Shown here one piece after another: positions 9,296 to 18,159 of a DNA stretch of 64,000 nucleotides; position 1 is the stretch's first letter; every line of letters begins with the position of its first letter. The stretch comes from Arcanobacterium wilhelmae (GTDB taxonomy: Bacteria > Actinomycetota > Actinomycetes > Actinomycetales > Actinomycetaceae). The stretch covers positions 496,001-560,000 of the forward strand of contig NZ_CP121247.1 in assembly GCF_029632765.1 (NCBI RefSeq), in the 5' to 3' direction. Both the position numbers and the translations under genes were made by a program. Under the pieces are notes generated by a model, which had not been told where the DNA came from, did no database searches, and saw only the letters and a list, made by a program, of their open reading frames with translations.

Positions 9296-10708
9296 TTAGC
9301 TGAGCTTGAATGCTCGAGTTGGAATTGTTGTCACGAGGTCGACGGCGACCTCCCGCGCTTCTTCGAGGCTGAGGCGATGCTCGGCCACGAGCCGCGCGAG
9401 GTAGCGGGCGTCAATCCGCCGGGCGACGTCGTGGCGTGCCGGGATCGATGCGAAGGCACGGGTGTCGTCGATCATCCCGGACGTCTTGTAGAAAGTGGCG
9501 TAGGGGGTCACCTGTTCGCGGTATCGCAGGATTGCATCGGGCTCGTCGAGGAACCACCAGGGCGCTCCCACGTACACGCCTGGGTAGTACCCGGCGAGCG
9601 GGGCGAGTTCGCGCTGGTACACGTCCTGGTCCATCGTGAACAACACGACCTGGAAGTTCGGCTGGTCGCCGTATTCGGCGAGCATGGGAGCGAGGTTATT
9701 CGTAAATTCGGTTTCCATGGGGATATCGCCCCCGACGTCGGCGCCGAGGCGCGCGAATGCCTTCGGGTCGTGATTACGGGCAACTGCCGGGTGGAACGTC
9801 ATGATCAGGCCGTCCTCGCACGCGAGGCGCGCCTGGTCGTTGACCATGTGGCGGCGCAACCGGTCGGCGTCGTCGGGGCAGATGCGGCCCGAGAGGGCGA
9901 GCTGGTACAGGCGCTCGGCCTCGGCATCGGTCAGGCGCGCGGTGCCCGGGTCGCGGTGGGAGTGGTCGGAGGAGACCGCTCCCATGTCCTTGAAGAACCG
10001 GCGACGCAGTCGCATCGCCTCCACGTGCCCGGCGTAGGTGGACACGTCCTGGTCGGCGGCCTCGCCGAGCGCCTCGGTGAGCGCCAGCCAGTCGGCGCGC
10101 ACCGGCTCGAGGTAGGCATCCGGGCGGAACGTGGGGATGACGCGCCCGCTCCACGTCGGGTCCGCCGCGAGCGCGCCATGGTGACGCAGGTCGGATACAG
10201 GATCGTCCGTCGTCGCGAGCACGGCCAGGTTGAAGCGCTCGTACAGTGCGCGCGGGCGGAACTCGTCGCTCGCGAGGCACTCGGCGATCGAGTCGTAGAT
10301 CGCGTCGGCAGTCTGACCCGACGGAGTCACCTCGATCCCGAACACGTCCGAGAGCTCGCTGGCCAGCCAGCCGGCCACGGCGGTGCCCCGGAACGCCCAC
10401 CAGTTCTCGCACAGCAGCCGCCAGGCAGCGCGTGATTTCTCGGGCGTCATCGGGCTACCCACCGGCACGCCAAGGTCGGCGAGATCCACGCCCGCCACGC
10501 CGTGCAGGATCCGGTTCGTGTAGTGGTCGGGAGTCAGGAGCATCGAGGTGGGATCCGTGAACGGCGTGTTCTCGGCCAGCCATTCCGGAGGGACGTGGCC
10601 ATGCGGGGAAATGATCGGGTGTTCGTTTGCGGCGGCGTACAGCTCGCGCGCGATCTCGCGCTGCGTCGGGTCGGAAGCGAAATAGCGATCTGGATGTGGA
10701 GTTGGCAT
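9296..10708 (-). CDS. uxaC: Glucuronate isomerase
   Basis: Predicted to isomerise D-glucuronate to D-fructuronate, the entry step after beta-glucuronidase. The 470-residue length fits the UxaC family. N-terminal SPHGHVPPEWL holds the metal-type His-x-His, and the conserved WWAFRGT, MGAVSSDHSHRDPG and FYKTSGMIDDTRAF stretches are present. AAAGGAA precedes the ATG. It is the last gene of a minus-strand operon (transporter, GH3, HAD, uxaC) that runs away from uidA. Together with the uxuB operon it gives a complete glucuronate pathway. Confidence 0.95.
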   Translation of the reverse strand: MPTPHPDRYFASDPTQREIARELYAAANEHPIISPHGHVPPEWLAENTPFTDPTSMLLTPDHYTNRILHGVAGVDLADLGVPVGSPMTPEKSRAAWRLLCENWWAFRGTAVAGWLASELSDVFGIEVTPSGQTADAIYDSIAECLASDEFRPRALYERFNLAVLATTDDPVSDLRHHGALAADPTWSGRVIPTFRPDAYLEPVRADWLALTEALGEAADQDVSTYAGHVEAMRLRRRFFKDMGAVSSDHSHRDPGTARLTDAEAERLYQLALSGRICPDDADRLRRHMVNDQARLACEDGLIMTFHPAVARNHDPKAFARLGADVGGDIPMETEFTNNLAPMLAEYGDQPNFQVVLFTMDQDVYQRELAPLAGYYPGVYVGAPWWFLDEPDAILRYREQVTPYATFYKTSGMIDDTRAFASIPARHDVARRIDARYLARLVAEHRLSLEEAREVAVDLVTTIPTRAFKLS

Positions 10709-10744
10709 GATGATTCCTTTTTCAATGGCGGTACTGTGCCGGTT

Positions 10745-11641
10745 TCATTCTTGAGAAGACATCGTGGGCCACGGGGGAGTAGTGGGCAGCAGGCGCGAAT
10801 AGTCCTCGATCAAGGCCTCCTGGTAGGCTCCCGCAAAAGTGCCGTCGAGGAACTTCGGCAGTGCTTCGGTGCGTAACCGTTCCCAGGATTCAGCTTCGTG
10901 GCCAGGGTTGATGGGGTACCACAGCGCCCCAGCGGCGGCAGCTGCGCGACCGTCGCCCGGAGCGTCTCCCAGGAGCAGGATGCGTTCGGGAGCGTACTTC
11001 CCGACGGCGGCCGCGGTGAGGTGCTCGAGCTTCGTGCCCATCTCCTGGCCGGCGATCACCTCCACGTACTGTGCGAGATCGTGCTCGGCCCACTCGTGGT
11101 GAAGCATCGCCAGCGACGCCGCCGACACCACCATCGTGTCCGCAACCTCGGCCATCCGGGCCATCGCCTCGCGAACGCCAGGGAACGGCTGAGTGTTGTG
11201 AACCATCCAGGAGGCCAGCTCGTTGACGATCCGGCCCCACTCGAGGCACGTTTCCAGTTCAGGATCCGGATGGTCGGCCATGAACTGGCGCAGCCCAGCC
11301 TCTGATAGTGGCAAACCGGAGGCGACGAACGCATGCAGCGCATCGCCGTCGGGAAGCCGCACCCCGGAGCGTGCCACCTCCGGGCGGTCCTTGAGCAAAT
11401 CGAAGAACAGCGCCAGGCCGCTCCAACGGTTGATGCCGCGGTAGCCCGAATGCAGATTCATGAAGATCGCGGTTTCGCGCGCGATCGTGGAGATCGGCTG
11501 CAGGTCAAACGCCTTAATATAGGCCGGCGCGAAGCATTCGTAGTGCTTGATGTTCATCTGGTCGATCGCGCAACCGTCCGAATCCACGCCGATGAAAAAC
11601 TCATGACGCGGGGTGAACTCGCGCAACACGTCGATGCTCAT
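10745..11641 (-). CDS. HAD-superfamily hydrolase of unknown substrate
   Basis: A 298-residue haloacid dehalogenase-fold protein. Motif I is FIGVDSDGCAID with the nucleophile Asp, motif II is the Ser in VVSAAS, and motif III/IV is LLLGDAPGDGRAA. A large helical cap sits between motifs I and II (about residues 30-165). The fold normally hydrolyses phosphate esters. No phosphatase step is needed in the glucuronate pathway, so its role is open: sugar-phosphate detoxification or removal of a phosphorylated dead-end product are possibilities. GAGGAGGGACT precedes the ATG, and the GH3 gene ends just upstream, so it sits inside the operon. Confidence 0.8.
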   Translation of the reverse strand: MSIDVLREFTPRHEFFIGVDSDGCAIDQMNIKHYECFAPAYIKAFDLQPISTIARETAIFMNLHSGYRGINRWSGLALFFDLLKDRPEVARSGVRLPDGDALHAFVASGLPLSEAGLRQFMADHPDPELETCLEWGRIVNELASWMVHNTQPFPGVREAMARMAEVADTMVVSAASLAMLHHEWAEHDLAQYVEVIAGQEMGTKLEHLTAAAVGKYAPERILLLGDAPGDGRAAAAAGALWYPINPGHEAESWERLRTEALPKFLDGTFAGAYQEALIEDYSRLLPTTPPWPTMSSQE

Positions 11642-11650
11642 AGTCCCTCC

Positions 11651-13423
11651 TCAGATCCGGGTGTCGATCTTGCCGCAGAACGCATCCACCGGGCTCACGC
11701 CCGTGAACTCGCTGGCGCCCTCGAGCTTGTCTACAAGCGCTTCAAGCGTAAACGGCTTGTCGTCGTAGGTGTTGATGTACGTCTTCACTTGCGGCACGTC
11801 CACCAGCGCGTACGGGGTGGCGGTGGAGACGTAAATCGTTGGCACTTCGAACACATACCATGGGATATCCACCGTGCCCTTCGTCGCCGGCCACATCACG
11901 CGCTCGGTGGGCTGCATCATGCCGTCGATCTTGGACACGAGCAGCACCAGATCGCAGCGATCGGTGAGCGAAGCGATCGGCGCCTTGCCGGAGTACACGT
12001 TCTTCACGGCCGTGGCCTGTTCCTCGGGCGTCATCGCCTCGAGTTTGTCCAGGAGTGATTCGTGGCGTTCCACCTCGTAGCCGCGCTGACGAAGCAACTC
12101 TGCGACGGCGTCGGCTGGGTGCCCGGCCTCGCCGCCGCCCCCGAACGCTTTCGAGATCGGGTTGCGCGGGCCGGAGACCGCCACCACGAGCACGCGCTTA
12201 TGGGAGGTAGGGGAGATCGGGAGGACGCCGGCCTGCTTGGATTTCACCAGCGTGATCGCGTGATCCGCCACCTGGCGCGCGACGGCGGTGTTCTCCGGCA
12301 GCCCGATACACGCGAGAGCTTCCTCCTTGGGTGGAAGGATCTCCTCGCGGGGCGTGCGATGTAGCCCCAGGCGGGCCTTGAGTCCAAGGATTCGCGTGAG
12401 GGCTTCGGTCAGACGCTCTTCGGTGATGACACCGCTTCGGTACCCCTCGAGCATCCAGGCCATGTCTTCATCGGGATCATTGAAGAAGAGGAACATGTCA
12501 CACCCGGCGGCAATCGCGGCGGGGAGCAGATCCTTGCGTGCCATTGCGCCAGTCAGGCCCACCATATGCGAGGCGTCAGTCACCACAACGCCGTTGAATC
12601 CGAGCTTCCCTCGCAGGAGGTCCGTGAGGATCTCGTGCGAGAGCGTGGCCGGGAGTAGATCGTCGTCGGACATGCCTGGGTTGAAGTGGCGCTGGTAGGC
12701 GGGCTGCATGATGTGCCCGGCCATGATGGAAGGCAGGCCGGCGTCGATCAGGCCCTTGTAGACCTTTCCGAACGTTGCGTCCCACTCCTGAACCGAGTAG
12801 TGGTTCACGGAGGCGGAGAGGTGCTGGTCGCGTTCGTCGAGGCCGTCGCCCGGGAAGTGCTTCGCAGCCGGGAGGATCCCCGATTCCATGATGCCCTTCA
12901 TGTAGGCGAGCGACAGTTCGAGCACCTGATCCGGATCCGAGGAGAAGGAACGGTTCGAGATGATCGGGTTGCGCCAGTTACGCATGATGTCCACGATCGG
13001 TGCGAAGCTCCAGTTACAGCCGATGGCCGAGGCCTCGACGCCGGAGATCCTGCCCATTTCGTAGGCCCATTGTGCGTTGTTCGTTGCCCCGATCTTCACC
13101 TCGTAGCCTACGTACGTGCCGTCCGTGCATGCTCCGTTCCCGCCGGCCTCGGTGTTGGCCGCAATCAGGAGTGGGATGCGTGATTTCGTTTGCAGGATAT
13201 GGTTTTGTTCCCATACCTCTTCGGCCGTGCCTGGGTTATAGCGAACAGCGCCGATATGGTAGTTCTCGAGCACACCGGTGAGGTACTCCTCGCTGCGCGA
13301 GGCGCCCATATTCACGAACAGCTGGCCGATTTTCTCCTCGTCGCTCATTTGGGCGATCGTGGTGCGAACCCACTCGATATCGGCGGCCGAGAGGTTGTAG
13401 GGGGCTGCGGTCAAGTCAACCAT
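11651..13423 (-). CDS. Glycoside hydrolase family 3, NagZ-like beta-N-acetylhexosaminidase
   Basis: A 590-residue GH3 enzyme without signal peptide, so probably cytoplasmic. The N-terminal barrel has KHFPGDG followed by ERDQH, which keeps the Asp-x-His dyad used as general acid by NagZ-type enzymes, and VVVTDASHM with the predicted nucleophile Asp. A C-terminal alpha/beta domain (KRVLVVAVSGPRNPIS, about residue 390 on) is present, as in two-domain NagZ proteins such as that of Bacillus. The start at 13423 (MVDLTAAPYNLS) has AAGGAG upstream; longer versions run into the transporter gene. Beside uidA and uxaC it may cleave N-acetylhexosamine from glucuronic-acid-containing oligosaccharides; a beta-glucosidase role is the alternative. 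Confidence 0.82.
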   Translation of the reverse strand: MVDLTAAPYNLSAADIEWVRTTIAQMSDEEKIGQLFVNMGASRSEEYLTGVLENYHIGAVRYNPGTAEEVWEQNHILQTKSRIPLLIAANTEAGGNGACTDGTYVGYEVKIGATNNAQWAYEMGRISGVEASAIGCNWSFAPIVDIMRNWRNPIISNRSFSSDPDQVLELSLAYMKGIMESGILPAAKHFPGDGLDERDQHLSASVNHYSVQEWDATFGKVYKGLIDAGLPSIMAGHIMQPAYQRHFNPGMSDDDLLPATLSHEILTDLLRGKLGFNGVVVTDASHMVGLTGAMARKDLLPAAIAAGCDMFLFFNDPDEDMAWMLEGYRSGVITEERLTEALTRILGLKARLGLHRTPREEILPPKEEALACIGLPENTAVARQVADHAITLVKSKQAGVLPISPTSHKRVLVVAVSGPRNPISKAFGGGGEAGHPADAVAELLRQRGYEVERHESLLDKLEAMTPEEQATAVKNVYSGKAPIASLTDRCDLVLLVSKIDGMMQPTERVMWPATKGTVDIPWYVFEVPTIYVSTATPYALVDVPQVKTYINTYDDKPFTLEALVDKLEGASEFTGVSPVDAFCGKIDTRI

Positions 13424-13460
13424 GGATCTACTCCTTATCAATACGCGGGCGGGGCTTTTC

Positions 13461-14981
13461 TTAGTTGTTGAGAGCATCGGGATGAGGCGTCAGAGTTGTC
13501 GTTGCCGAGGTGCACGGCTGCGCGAGCGAATCTGAGGCGACATCGGCCACGAGGATCTGAGGCTCCTCACGGCGAGCGGTCAGGATTCGGTTGTTTTCCT
13601 CCACGCGGCTCTTCTTCAGCGGGTACAGGAAGAACAGCGCGGCTGCCACCACCACGCACAAGATTCCGGGCACGAGGTTAGCGAGCATGTAGATCGATTC
13701 ATTGACGGCAACGCTTTGACCAGTTCCCTGCTTTGCTGCCGTCTCAGAGTAGCCAATGAGGCTGAGTGCCCAACCAATTGCGCCGCCAGCGATTGCCTGG
13801 CCCAGCTTGCGCGCCCAGGAGTAGACGGCGTACACGGTGGCGTCGTCGCGCTGGCCGGTGGTGACTTCCTGGTGGTCGATGACGTCAGTAATGAAGGCCC
13901 ATACGAGGTAGTTGAAGATCGAGATCATGAAAATCGCGACGGCATAGAAAACGAGCCAGACAACCACGCTTTCGACCTTGATGAAGTAGGCGGTGAGAAG
14001 CACTGCGCCACCGATCAACATTGCTGTGATGGACACTTCGGTTTTGCCGAAGCGCTTCGCCAGCAACGGGGCAATCACGATCAGAGCCAGCGACGGGATG
14101 ATACCGACGAGGCCAGTGTAGGAAATGAGTTTTCCGTTGCCGAAGTAGTTGAGGAACAAGTACGAGAGCATTCCGGACAGGAACAGATTTGCGATCAACA
14201 AGATGAGCGCAGCGGCAATGAGCCCACCCAGCGCACGGTTTGTCACGACTGCTTTTGCCATTGCGCCGAGCCCATGCTCGGTGGTGTCTGCCTTAACGGG
14301 AGTTTGGATGCGCTCGACTGAGAAGACGTAGCACACGGCGTAGCAGATTACTGCGGCGATGGAGCACAGAATGCCGCCCCACATCATGCGTTGCGGATCG
14401 AGAACCGAGACTCCCGCAGCATTCGTCACGTAGACAACCAACGGCAGAACAAAGACGATGAAGAGCTGTGCAAGGGCTGCGCCAGTGGAGCGGTAGACGG
14501 AGAGCTGTGCTCGCTCGTCGGAATCGGCTGTGATCACTGATGCCATCGAACCATAGGGAATATTGATTGCCGTGTAGAAGATCGAGCCCCACAGGAAGTA
14601 GGTGGCACACATCCACACAACCTTCGCCGTGTAGGAATCGAAATCTGCAACGAAGGACATGTACATGAGCGCAGAGGCCACTGCTACCGGAACCATAATG
14701 AACTTGATCCAGCGCTTGAATTTCGTACCGCCGTCACGAACCGGCAGGCGGTCAACCAGAACGCCCATACCGACGTCGGTGAAGGCGTCGAGAATTCGTG
14801 CCACGAGCAACAAAAGGCCAACGTGCGCGGCTGAAACCCCGACCACATTGGTGTAGAAGACCATGAAGAACATGACCTGGAGGATGAAAGTAAAGTCGTT
14901 TCCAAAATCGCCAAACATGTAGCCGATCTTGTCGCGGAAGCCGAAGGGACGCTTGCGCGCGGTCTGGAGCGGAGTGCTCAT
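13461..14981 (-). CDS. GPH-family sugar/glucuronide:cation symporter
   Basis: A 506-residue membrane protein with about 12 hydrophobic segments and the glycoside-pentoside-hexuronide hallmarks: the opening FRDKIGYMFGDFGNDFTF, DAFTDVGMGVLVDR in the first helices, and AINIPYGSMASVITADSDERAQLS before helix five. These resemble MelB and UidB. AAAGGAG precedes the ATG. It is the first gene of the operon leading to uxaC and lies divergent from uidA across a region with two candidate operators. I infer uptake of glucuronides or small glucuronic-acid-containing oligosaccharides. The C-terminal 50 residues are hydrophilic and variable. Confidence 0.88.
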   Translation of the reverse strand: MSTPLQTARKRPFGFRDKIGYMFGDFGNDFTFILQVMFFMVFYTNVVGVSAAHVGLLLLVARILDAFTDVGMGVLVDRLPVRDGGTKFKRWIKFIMVPVAVASALMYMSFVADFDSYTAKVVWMCATYFLWGSIFYTAINIPYGSMASVITADSDERAQLSVYRSTGAALAQLFIVFVLPLVVYVTNAAGVSVLDPQRMMWGGILCSIAAVICYAVCYVFSVERIQTPVKADTTEHGLGAMAKAVVTNRALGGLIAAALILLIANLFLSGMLSYLFLNYFGNGKLISYTGLVGIIPSLALIVIAPLLAKRFGKTEVSITAMLIGGAVLLTAYFIKVESVVVWLVFYAVAIFMISIFNYLVWAFITDVIDHQEVTTGQRDDATVYAVYSWARKLGQAIAGGAIGWALSLIGYSETAAKQGTGQSVAVNESIYMLANLVPGILCVVVAAALFFLYPLKKSRVEENNRILTARREEPQILVADVASDSLAQPCTSATTTLTPHPDALNN

Positions 14982-15109
14982 GATGTTCTCCTTTAAACGT
15001 CACGTCTCAGCCTCGTCCGCGGCACCCTCGCCTGCGAGCAACCTTGCTCCCGGCCTTGCTGAGTAACTTGTGCTAGCGATAATTCCACATCGGGAAATCG
15101 CCGCCGCTC

Positions 15110-15126
15110 TTGTTGCCAAAAGTTTC
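15110..15126 (-). promoter_or_regulatory. Candidate operator, copy facing the transporter operon
   Basis: Read on the minus strand this is GAAACTTTTGGCAACAA. It differs from the plus-strand copy at 15189-15205 only at the second base and is oriented toward the transporter-GH3-HAD-uxaC operon. The distance of about 130 bases to that operon's start leaves room for a promoter between them. Confidence 0.6.
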
Positions 15127-15188
15127 CGCCGTCCCGAAATAAGCTCTGGAATACCGCCATTCTTCATGTGGGCCGTTCGTCCCCTGTC

Positions 15189-15205
15189 GCAACTTTTGGC
15201 AACAA
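15189..15205 (+). promoter_or_regulatory. Candidate operator, copy facing uidA
   Basis: GCAACTTTTGGCAACAA, about 67 bases before the uidA start. It matches the inverted copy at 15110-15126 at 16 of 17 positions and the uxuB-upstream site apart from one inserted base. The conservation across three promoters of one pathway supports a regulator site. Confidence 0.62.
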
Positions 15206-15271
15206 TTGCACGCGCTGAGGCAGAATTTGTTTACATGAGGGAAACATCCGCAACGACAGATGGAGATGACG

Positions 15272-17053
15272 ATGACGTCGATTACCCCAACGCGTTCCCG
15301 CAACGTTTTTGACCTTTCCGGCGTGTGGAACTTCCGCGTCGATTCCGCAAATTCCGGCTTCGACGAAGGCTGGTTCGCCGGGCCGCTCGATGGCGCCCGC
15401 ACGATGCCCGTCCCTTCCTCCTTCAACGACGTCACCCTCGATACCGACGAGCGCGACCACGTGGGATACCTGTGGTATCAGCGTTCCGTGGTGGTTCCGC
15501 GCACGCCCGACGGCGATCACTTTGTGTTGCGTTTCGGCTCCGCCACGCACTCGGCGGTGGTGTGGGTCGACGGCGTCGAGGTGGCTCGCCACGAGGGAGG
15601 CTATCTTCCATTCGAGGCTGACATCACCGAACAGATCGAGGGCAAGGAAGAGTTCCTCTTGACGGTGGCGGTGGACAACCGCCTGTCCTGGCAGACAATC
15701 CCGCCGGGCTACGTCGCCAAAGATTCGCGCGGGCGCGACGTCCAAAACTACTACCACGACTTCTACAACTATTGCGGCCTCCATCGGGCGGTCCTGCTCT
15801 ATACGCGCCCGGACGTGCACGTTTCGGACGTCACGGTGGTCACCGACGTCGACGGCACCACCGGCGTCGTCACCTACGACGTCGTTGCAGACGGTGCTTC
15901 GGAGGTGTCTGTTGTGCTTCTCGACGCCGACGGCGCGAGCGTCGCCACCGGCGTCGGTGCCTCCGGCGAGCTGCGCGTGGAAAACGCCAACCTGTGGGCA
16001 CCCGGCCGCGGCTACCTCTACACGCTGCGAATCACCGCGGATACGGATGTGTTCGACCAGACCGTCGGAATCCGCACCGTCGAAGTCAAAGATTCGAGGC
16101 TCCTCATCAACGGCGTCCCGTTCTACTTCCGCGGCTACGGCCGCCACGAGGACAACATCGTTCGTGGCAAGGGCCACGACAACGTGATGATGGTTCACGA
16201 TTTCGAGCTGATGCAATGGCAGGGAGCGAACTCGTTCCGCACCTCCCACTACCCGTACGCGGAAGAAGTGATGGACTACGCCGACCGCATGGGATTCGTG
16301 GTGATCGACGAAACGCCGGCCGTCGGCATGAACACGGGCCTGAGCGGCGGAATCTTCGGCGGCGAGCCAAAGCCCACCTTCTCCGAGGACACCATCAACG
16401 CGCAGACCCAGCAGGCGCACGCCCGTGAGATCCGCGAGCTCATTGCCCGCGACAAGAACCACCCGTCCGTGGTGATCTGGTCCATCGCGAACGAGCCCGA
16501 GACCAACACGGACGCCTCCCGCGAATACTTTGAGCCGCTGGTGAAAGTGGCCCGCGAGGCGGACCCGACGCGCCCGGTGGGCTACGTGAACGTGATGCTT
16601 TCCACCCCACCGGTGGAAAAGATCATGGACCTGTTCGACGTCGTCATGCTCAACCGCTACTACGGCTGGTACGTGAACACCGGCAACCTTGCCGACGCCG
16701 AAGCCGCACTGCGCACCGAGATCGACCAGTGGATCGAAAAGTACCCGGGCAAGCCCATCATCTTCACCGAGTACGGGCCTGACACCCTCGCCGGGCTTTC
16801 CGACTTCCACCGCCGCCCGTGGAGCGAAGAATTCCAGGCCGACATGCTCGGCATGTACCACCGCGTGTTCGACGACTACCCCGAGGTGATCGGCGAGCAG
16901 ATGTGGAACTTCGCTGACTTCCTCACCACACCCGGCATCATGCGTGTGGGAGGGAACAAGAAGGGAATGTTCACCCGTGATCGCCTGCCCAAGCGCGCCG
17001 CATACGAGGTGCGCGAGCGCTGGCTCACTATGCAGGAGAAGCTGGGCTTCTAG
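15272..17053 (+). CDS. uidA: Beta-glucuronidase, glycoside hydrolase family 2
   Basis: Predicted to release D-glucuronate from beta-glucuronides. The 593-residue protein is collinear with the E. coli enzyme (603 residues): N-terminal sugar-binding domain (NVFDLSGVWNFRVD), immunoglobulin-like domain, and a TIM barrel with the acid/base Glu in IANEPE (Glu408) and the nucleophile in FTEYGPD (Glu500), close to E. coli Glu413 and Glu504. There is no signal peptide, so it acts on imported substrate. Three in-frame ATGs occur at 15260, 15266 and 15272; I chose the last because GGAG lies six bases before it. It is transcribed divergently from its likely transporter and followed by a terminator. Confidence 0.95.
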   Translation: MTSITPTRSRNVFDLSGVWNFRVDSANSGFDEGWFAGPLDGARTMPVPSSFNDVTLDTDERDHVGYLWYQRSVVVPRTPDGDHFVLRFGSATHSAVVWVDGVEVARHEGGYLPFEADITEQIEGKEEFLLTVAVDNRLSWQTIPPGYVAKDSRGRDVQNYYHDFYNYCGLHRAVLLYTRPDVHVSDVTVVTDVDGTTGVVTYDVVADGASEVSVVLLDADGASVATGVGASGELRVENANLWAPGRGYLYTLRITADTDVFDQTVGIRTVEVKDSRLLINGVPFYFRGYGRHEDNIVRGKGHDNVMMVHDFELMQWQGANSFRTSHYPYAEEVMDYADRMGFVVIDETPAVGMNTGLSGGIFGGEPKPTFSEDTINAQTQQAHAREIRELIARDKNHPSVVIWSIANEPETNTDASREYFEPLVKVAREADPTRPVGYVNVMLSTPPVEKIMDLFDVVMLNRYYGWYVNTGNLADAEAALRTEIDQWIEKYPGKPIIFTEYGPDTLAGLSDFHRRPWSEEFQADMLGMYHRVFDDYPEVIGEQMWNFADFLTTPGIMRVGGNKKGMFTRDRLPKRAAYEVRERWLTMQEKLGF

Positions 17054-17065
17054 CCCGCACACCGT

Positions 17066-17116
17066 GGGGCTTCGGGGTGGCCAAAGTGCGTGGCTGCCCC
17101 GGAGCCCCTACTTTTT
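17066..17116 (+). terminator. Terminator after uidA
   Basis: An 18 bp imperfect stem with G-U pairs (left arm 17066-17083, right arm 17091-17108), then TACTTTTTAG. The right arm touches the stop codon of the convergent LacI gene, so the two genes share this junction. Confidence 0.75.
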
Positions 17117-18106
17117 AGCCTCGCCCGTCGATTCGCGTTCCGCAAACTCCATCGGCATGATCAGAGTTTTGCGCTCGCGGTTGGCGTGGTTCGCGATCTG
17201 CCAGATCAGGGACTTCGCGGCCTTGCGGCCCACATCGTAGCTGCCGGAGCTCAGCGAGGAGATCGTGGGATCGGAGAACGAGGACATCACCGAATCGTCG
17301 ATACCGACCACCGAGACGTCGCCGGGAACCGAATACCCCTCGCTCATCACCTCTTTAATGAAGCCCATCGCCATCATGTCGTTGTAGGCGAGGACCGCCG
17401 TGGTGGGGTGCTGCATCCACAGGTGTGCGCCGTCGATCCCGCCGAGCAGGCGAGGGGAGAGGTTTGGCGTGTGGCGAAGTGTGATCCCGTACTCGTGGCA
17501 CTTTTCCTGCGCGCTGCGCCAGCGCATCCCGTTCGCCCAGGACAGCTTCGGTCCGGACAGGTACAAGAGTTCCTTGTGCCCGAGTTCGGCGAGATAACGG
17601 CACACGTCCCCGATCCCGCCGGACGTATCGGGCAGCACGCACGTGTGTCCGTCGAGGAAGCGGTTAAGGAGCACCAACGGCTTCGTCTTCTCGATTGCGA
17701 GGATCGCCGCCGGGGTGAGGCGCGAGCCCGCCAGCGCGATGCCGTCCACTTGCGGCAACATTTTGCGGATCGTCTTCTCCTCGATCGCCACGTTCTCGTC
17801 CGAGTTGATGACGACGACGCCGTAGTTCGCCTGGTGGGCCGCGCGCTGGAAGCCCTCAAGCAGCGTAGCGAACACGGGGTTCGTCACGTCTGCCATCACG
17901 AAGCACAAAATCGACGAGTGGTGGGAGTGGGCCGGGTAGGAGGAGCCGGACTGGCGGAAACCAAGCGCCCGGGCGGCCTCGAAGATCTTCGCCGTCGTGT
18001 CGGATGAGACGCGCGCTGGATTCGAAAACGCTCGCGAAACGGTGGAGGGCGACACTCCTGCCACCTTCGCCACGTCGTAGATCGTTGCTCGTTTATCGCC
18101 GCTCAT
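17108..18106 (-). CDS. LacI-family transcriptional regulator
   Basis: A 332-residue regulator. The N-terminal helix-turn-helix and hinge helix are clear (TIYDVAKVAGVSPSTVSRAF, then LGFRQSG), followed by a periplasmic-binding-protein-like sensor domain with blocks such as GGIGDVCRYLAELGH and VSVVGIDDSVMSSFSDPTISS. The start at 18106 gives the canonical MSGDKRATIYDV opening; a longer version adds 12 unrelated residues. It is convergent with uidA and closes the cluster, so I infer control of the glucuronide genes in response to a pathway sugar, probably through the GCAACTTTTGGCAACAA sites. Neither its ligand nor its site is proven. Confidence 0.88.
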   Translation of the reverse strand: MSGDKRATIYDVAKVAGVSPSTVSRAFSNPARVSSDTTAKIFEAARALGFRQSGSSYPAHSHHSSILCFVMADVTNPVFATLLEGFQRAAHQANYGVVVINSDENVAIEEKTIRKMLPQVDGIALAGSRLTPAAILAIEKTKPLVLLNRFLDGHTCVLPDTSGGIGDVCRYLAELGHKELLYLSGPKLSWANGMRWRSAQEKCHEYGITLRHTPNLSPRLLGGIDGAHLWMQHPTTAVLAYNDMMAMGFIKEVMSEGYSVPGDVSVVGIDDSVMSSFSDPTISSLSSGSYDVGRKAAKSLIWQIANHANRERKTLIMPMEFAERESTGEAKK

Positions 18107-18159
18107 TTGCCACCTCTCTGTGTTTACAGCCCAGTGTGCCACCGGAGGGGGAAGGTGCG

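Larger units (their letters stand above)
14982..15271. promoter_or_regulatory. Divergent control region between transporter operon and uidA
   Basis: About 290 bases without a gene. It contains two inverted copies of a 17 bp motif, annotated separately, 79 bp centre to centre. TTGGCA (15196-15201), inside the right copy, could serve as a -35 element for uidA with CAGAAT (15221-15226), though the 19 bp spacing is long. No clear promoter for the transporter side stands out. Confidence 0.55.

Noticed and set aside
15164..17062. A 632-codon open frame antisense to uidA
   Set aside because: It is His/Val-rich shadow sequence, while uidA shows the family's catalytic residues in the plus strand.
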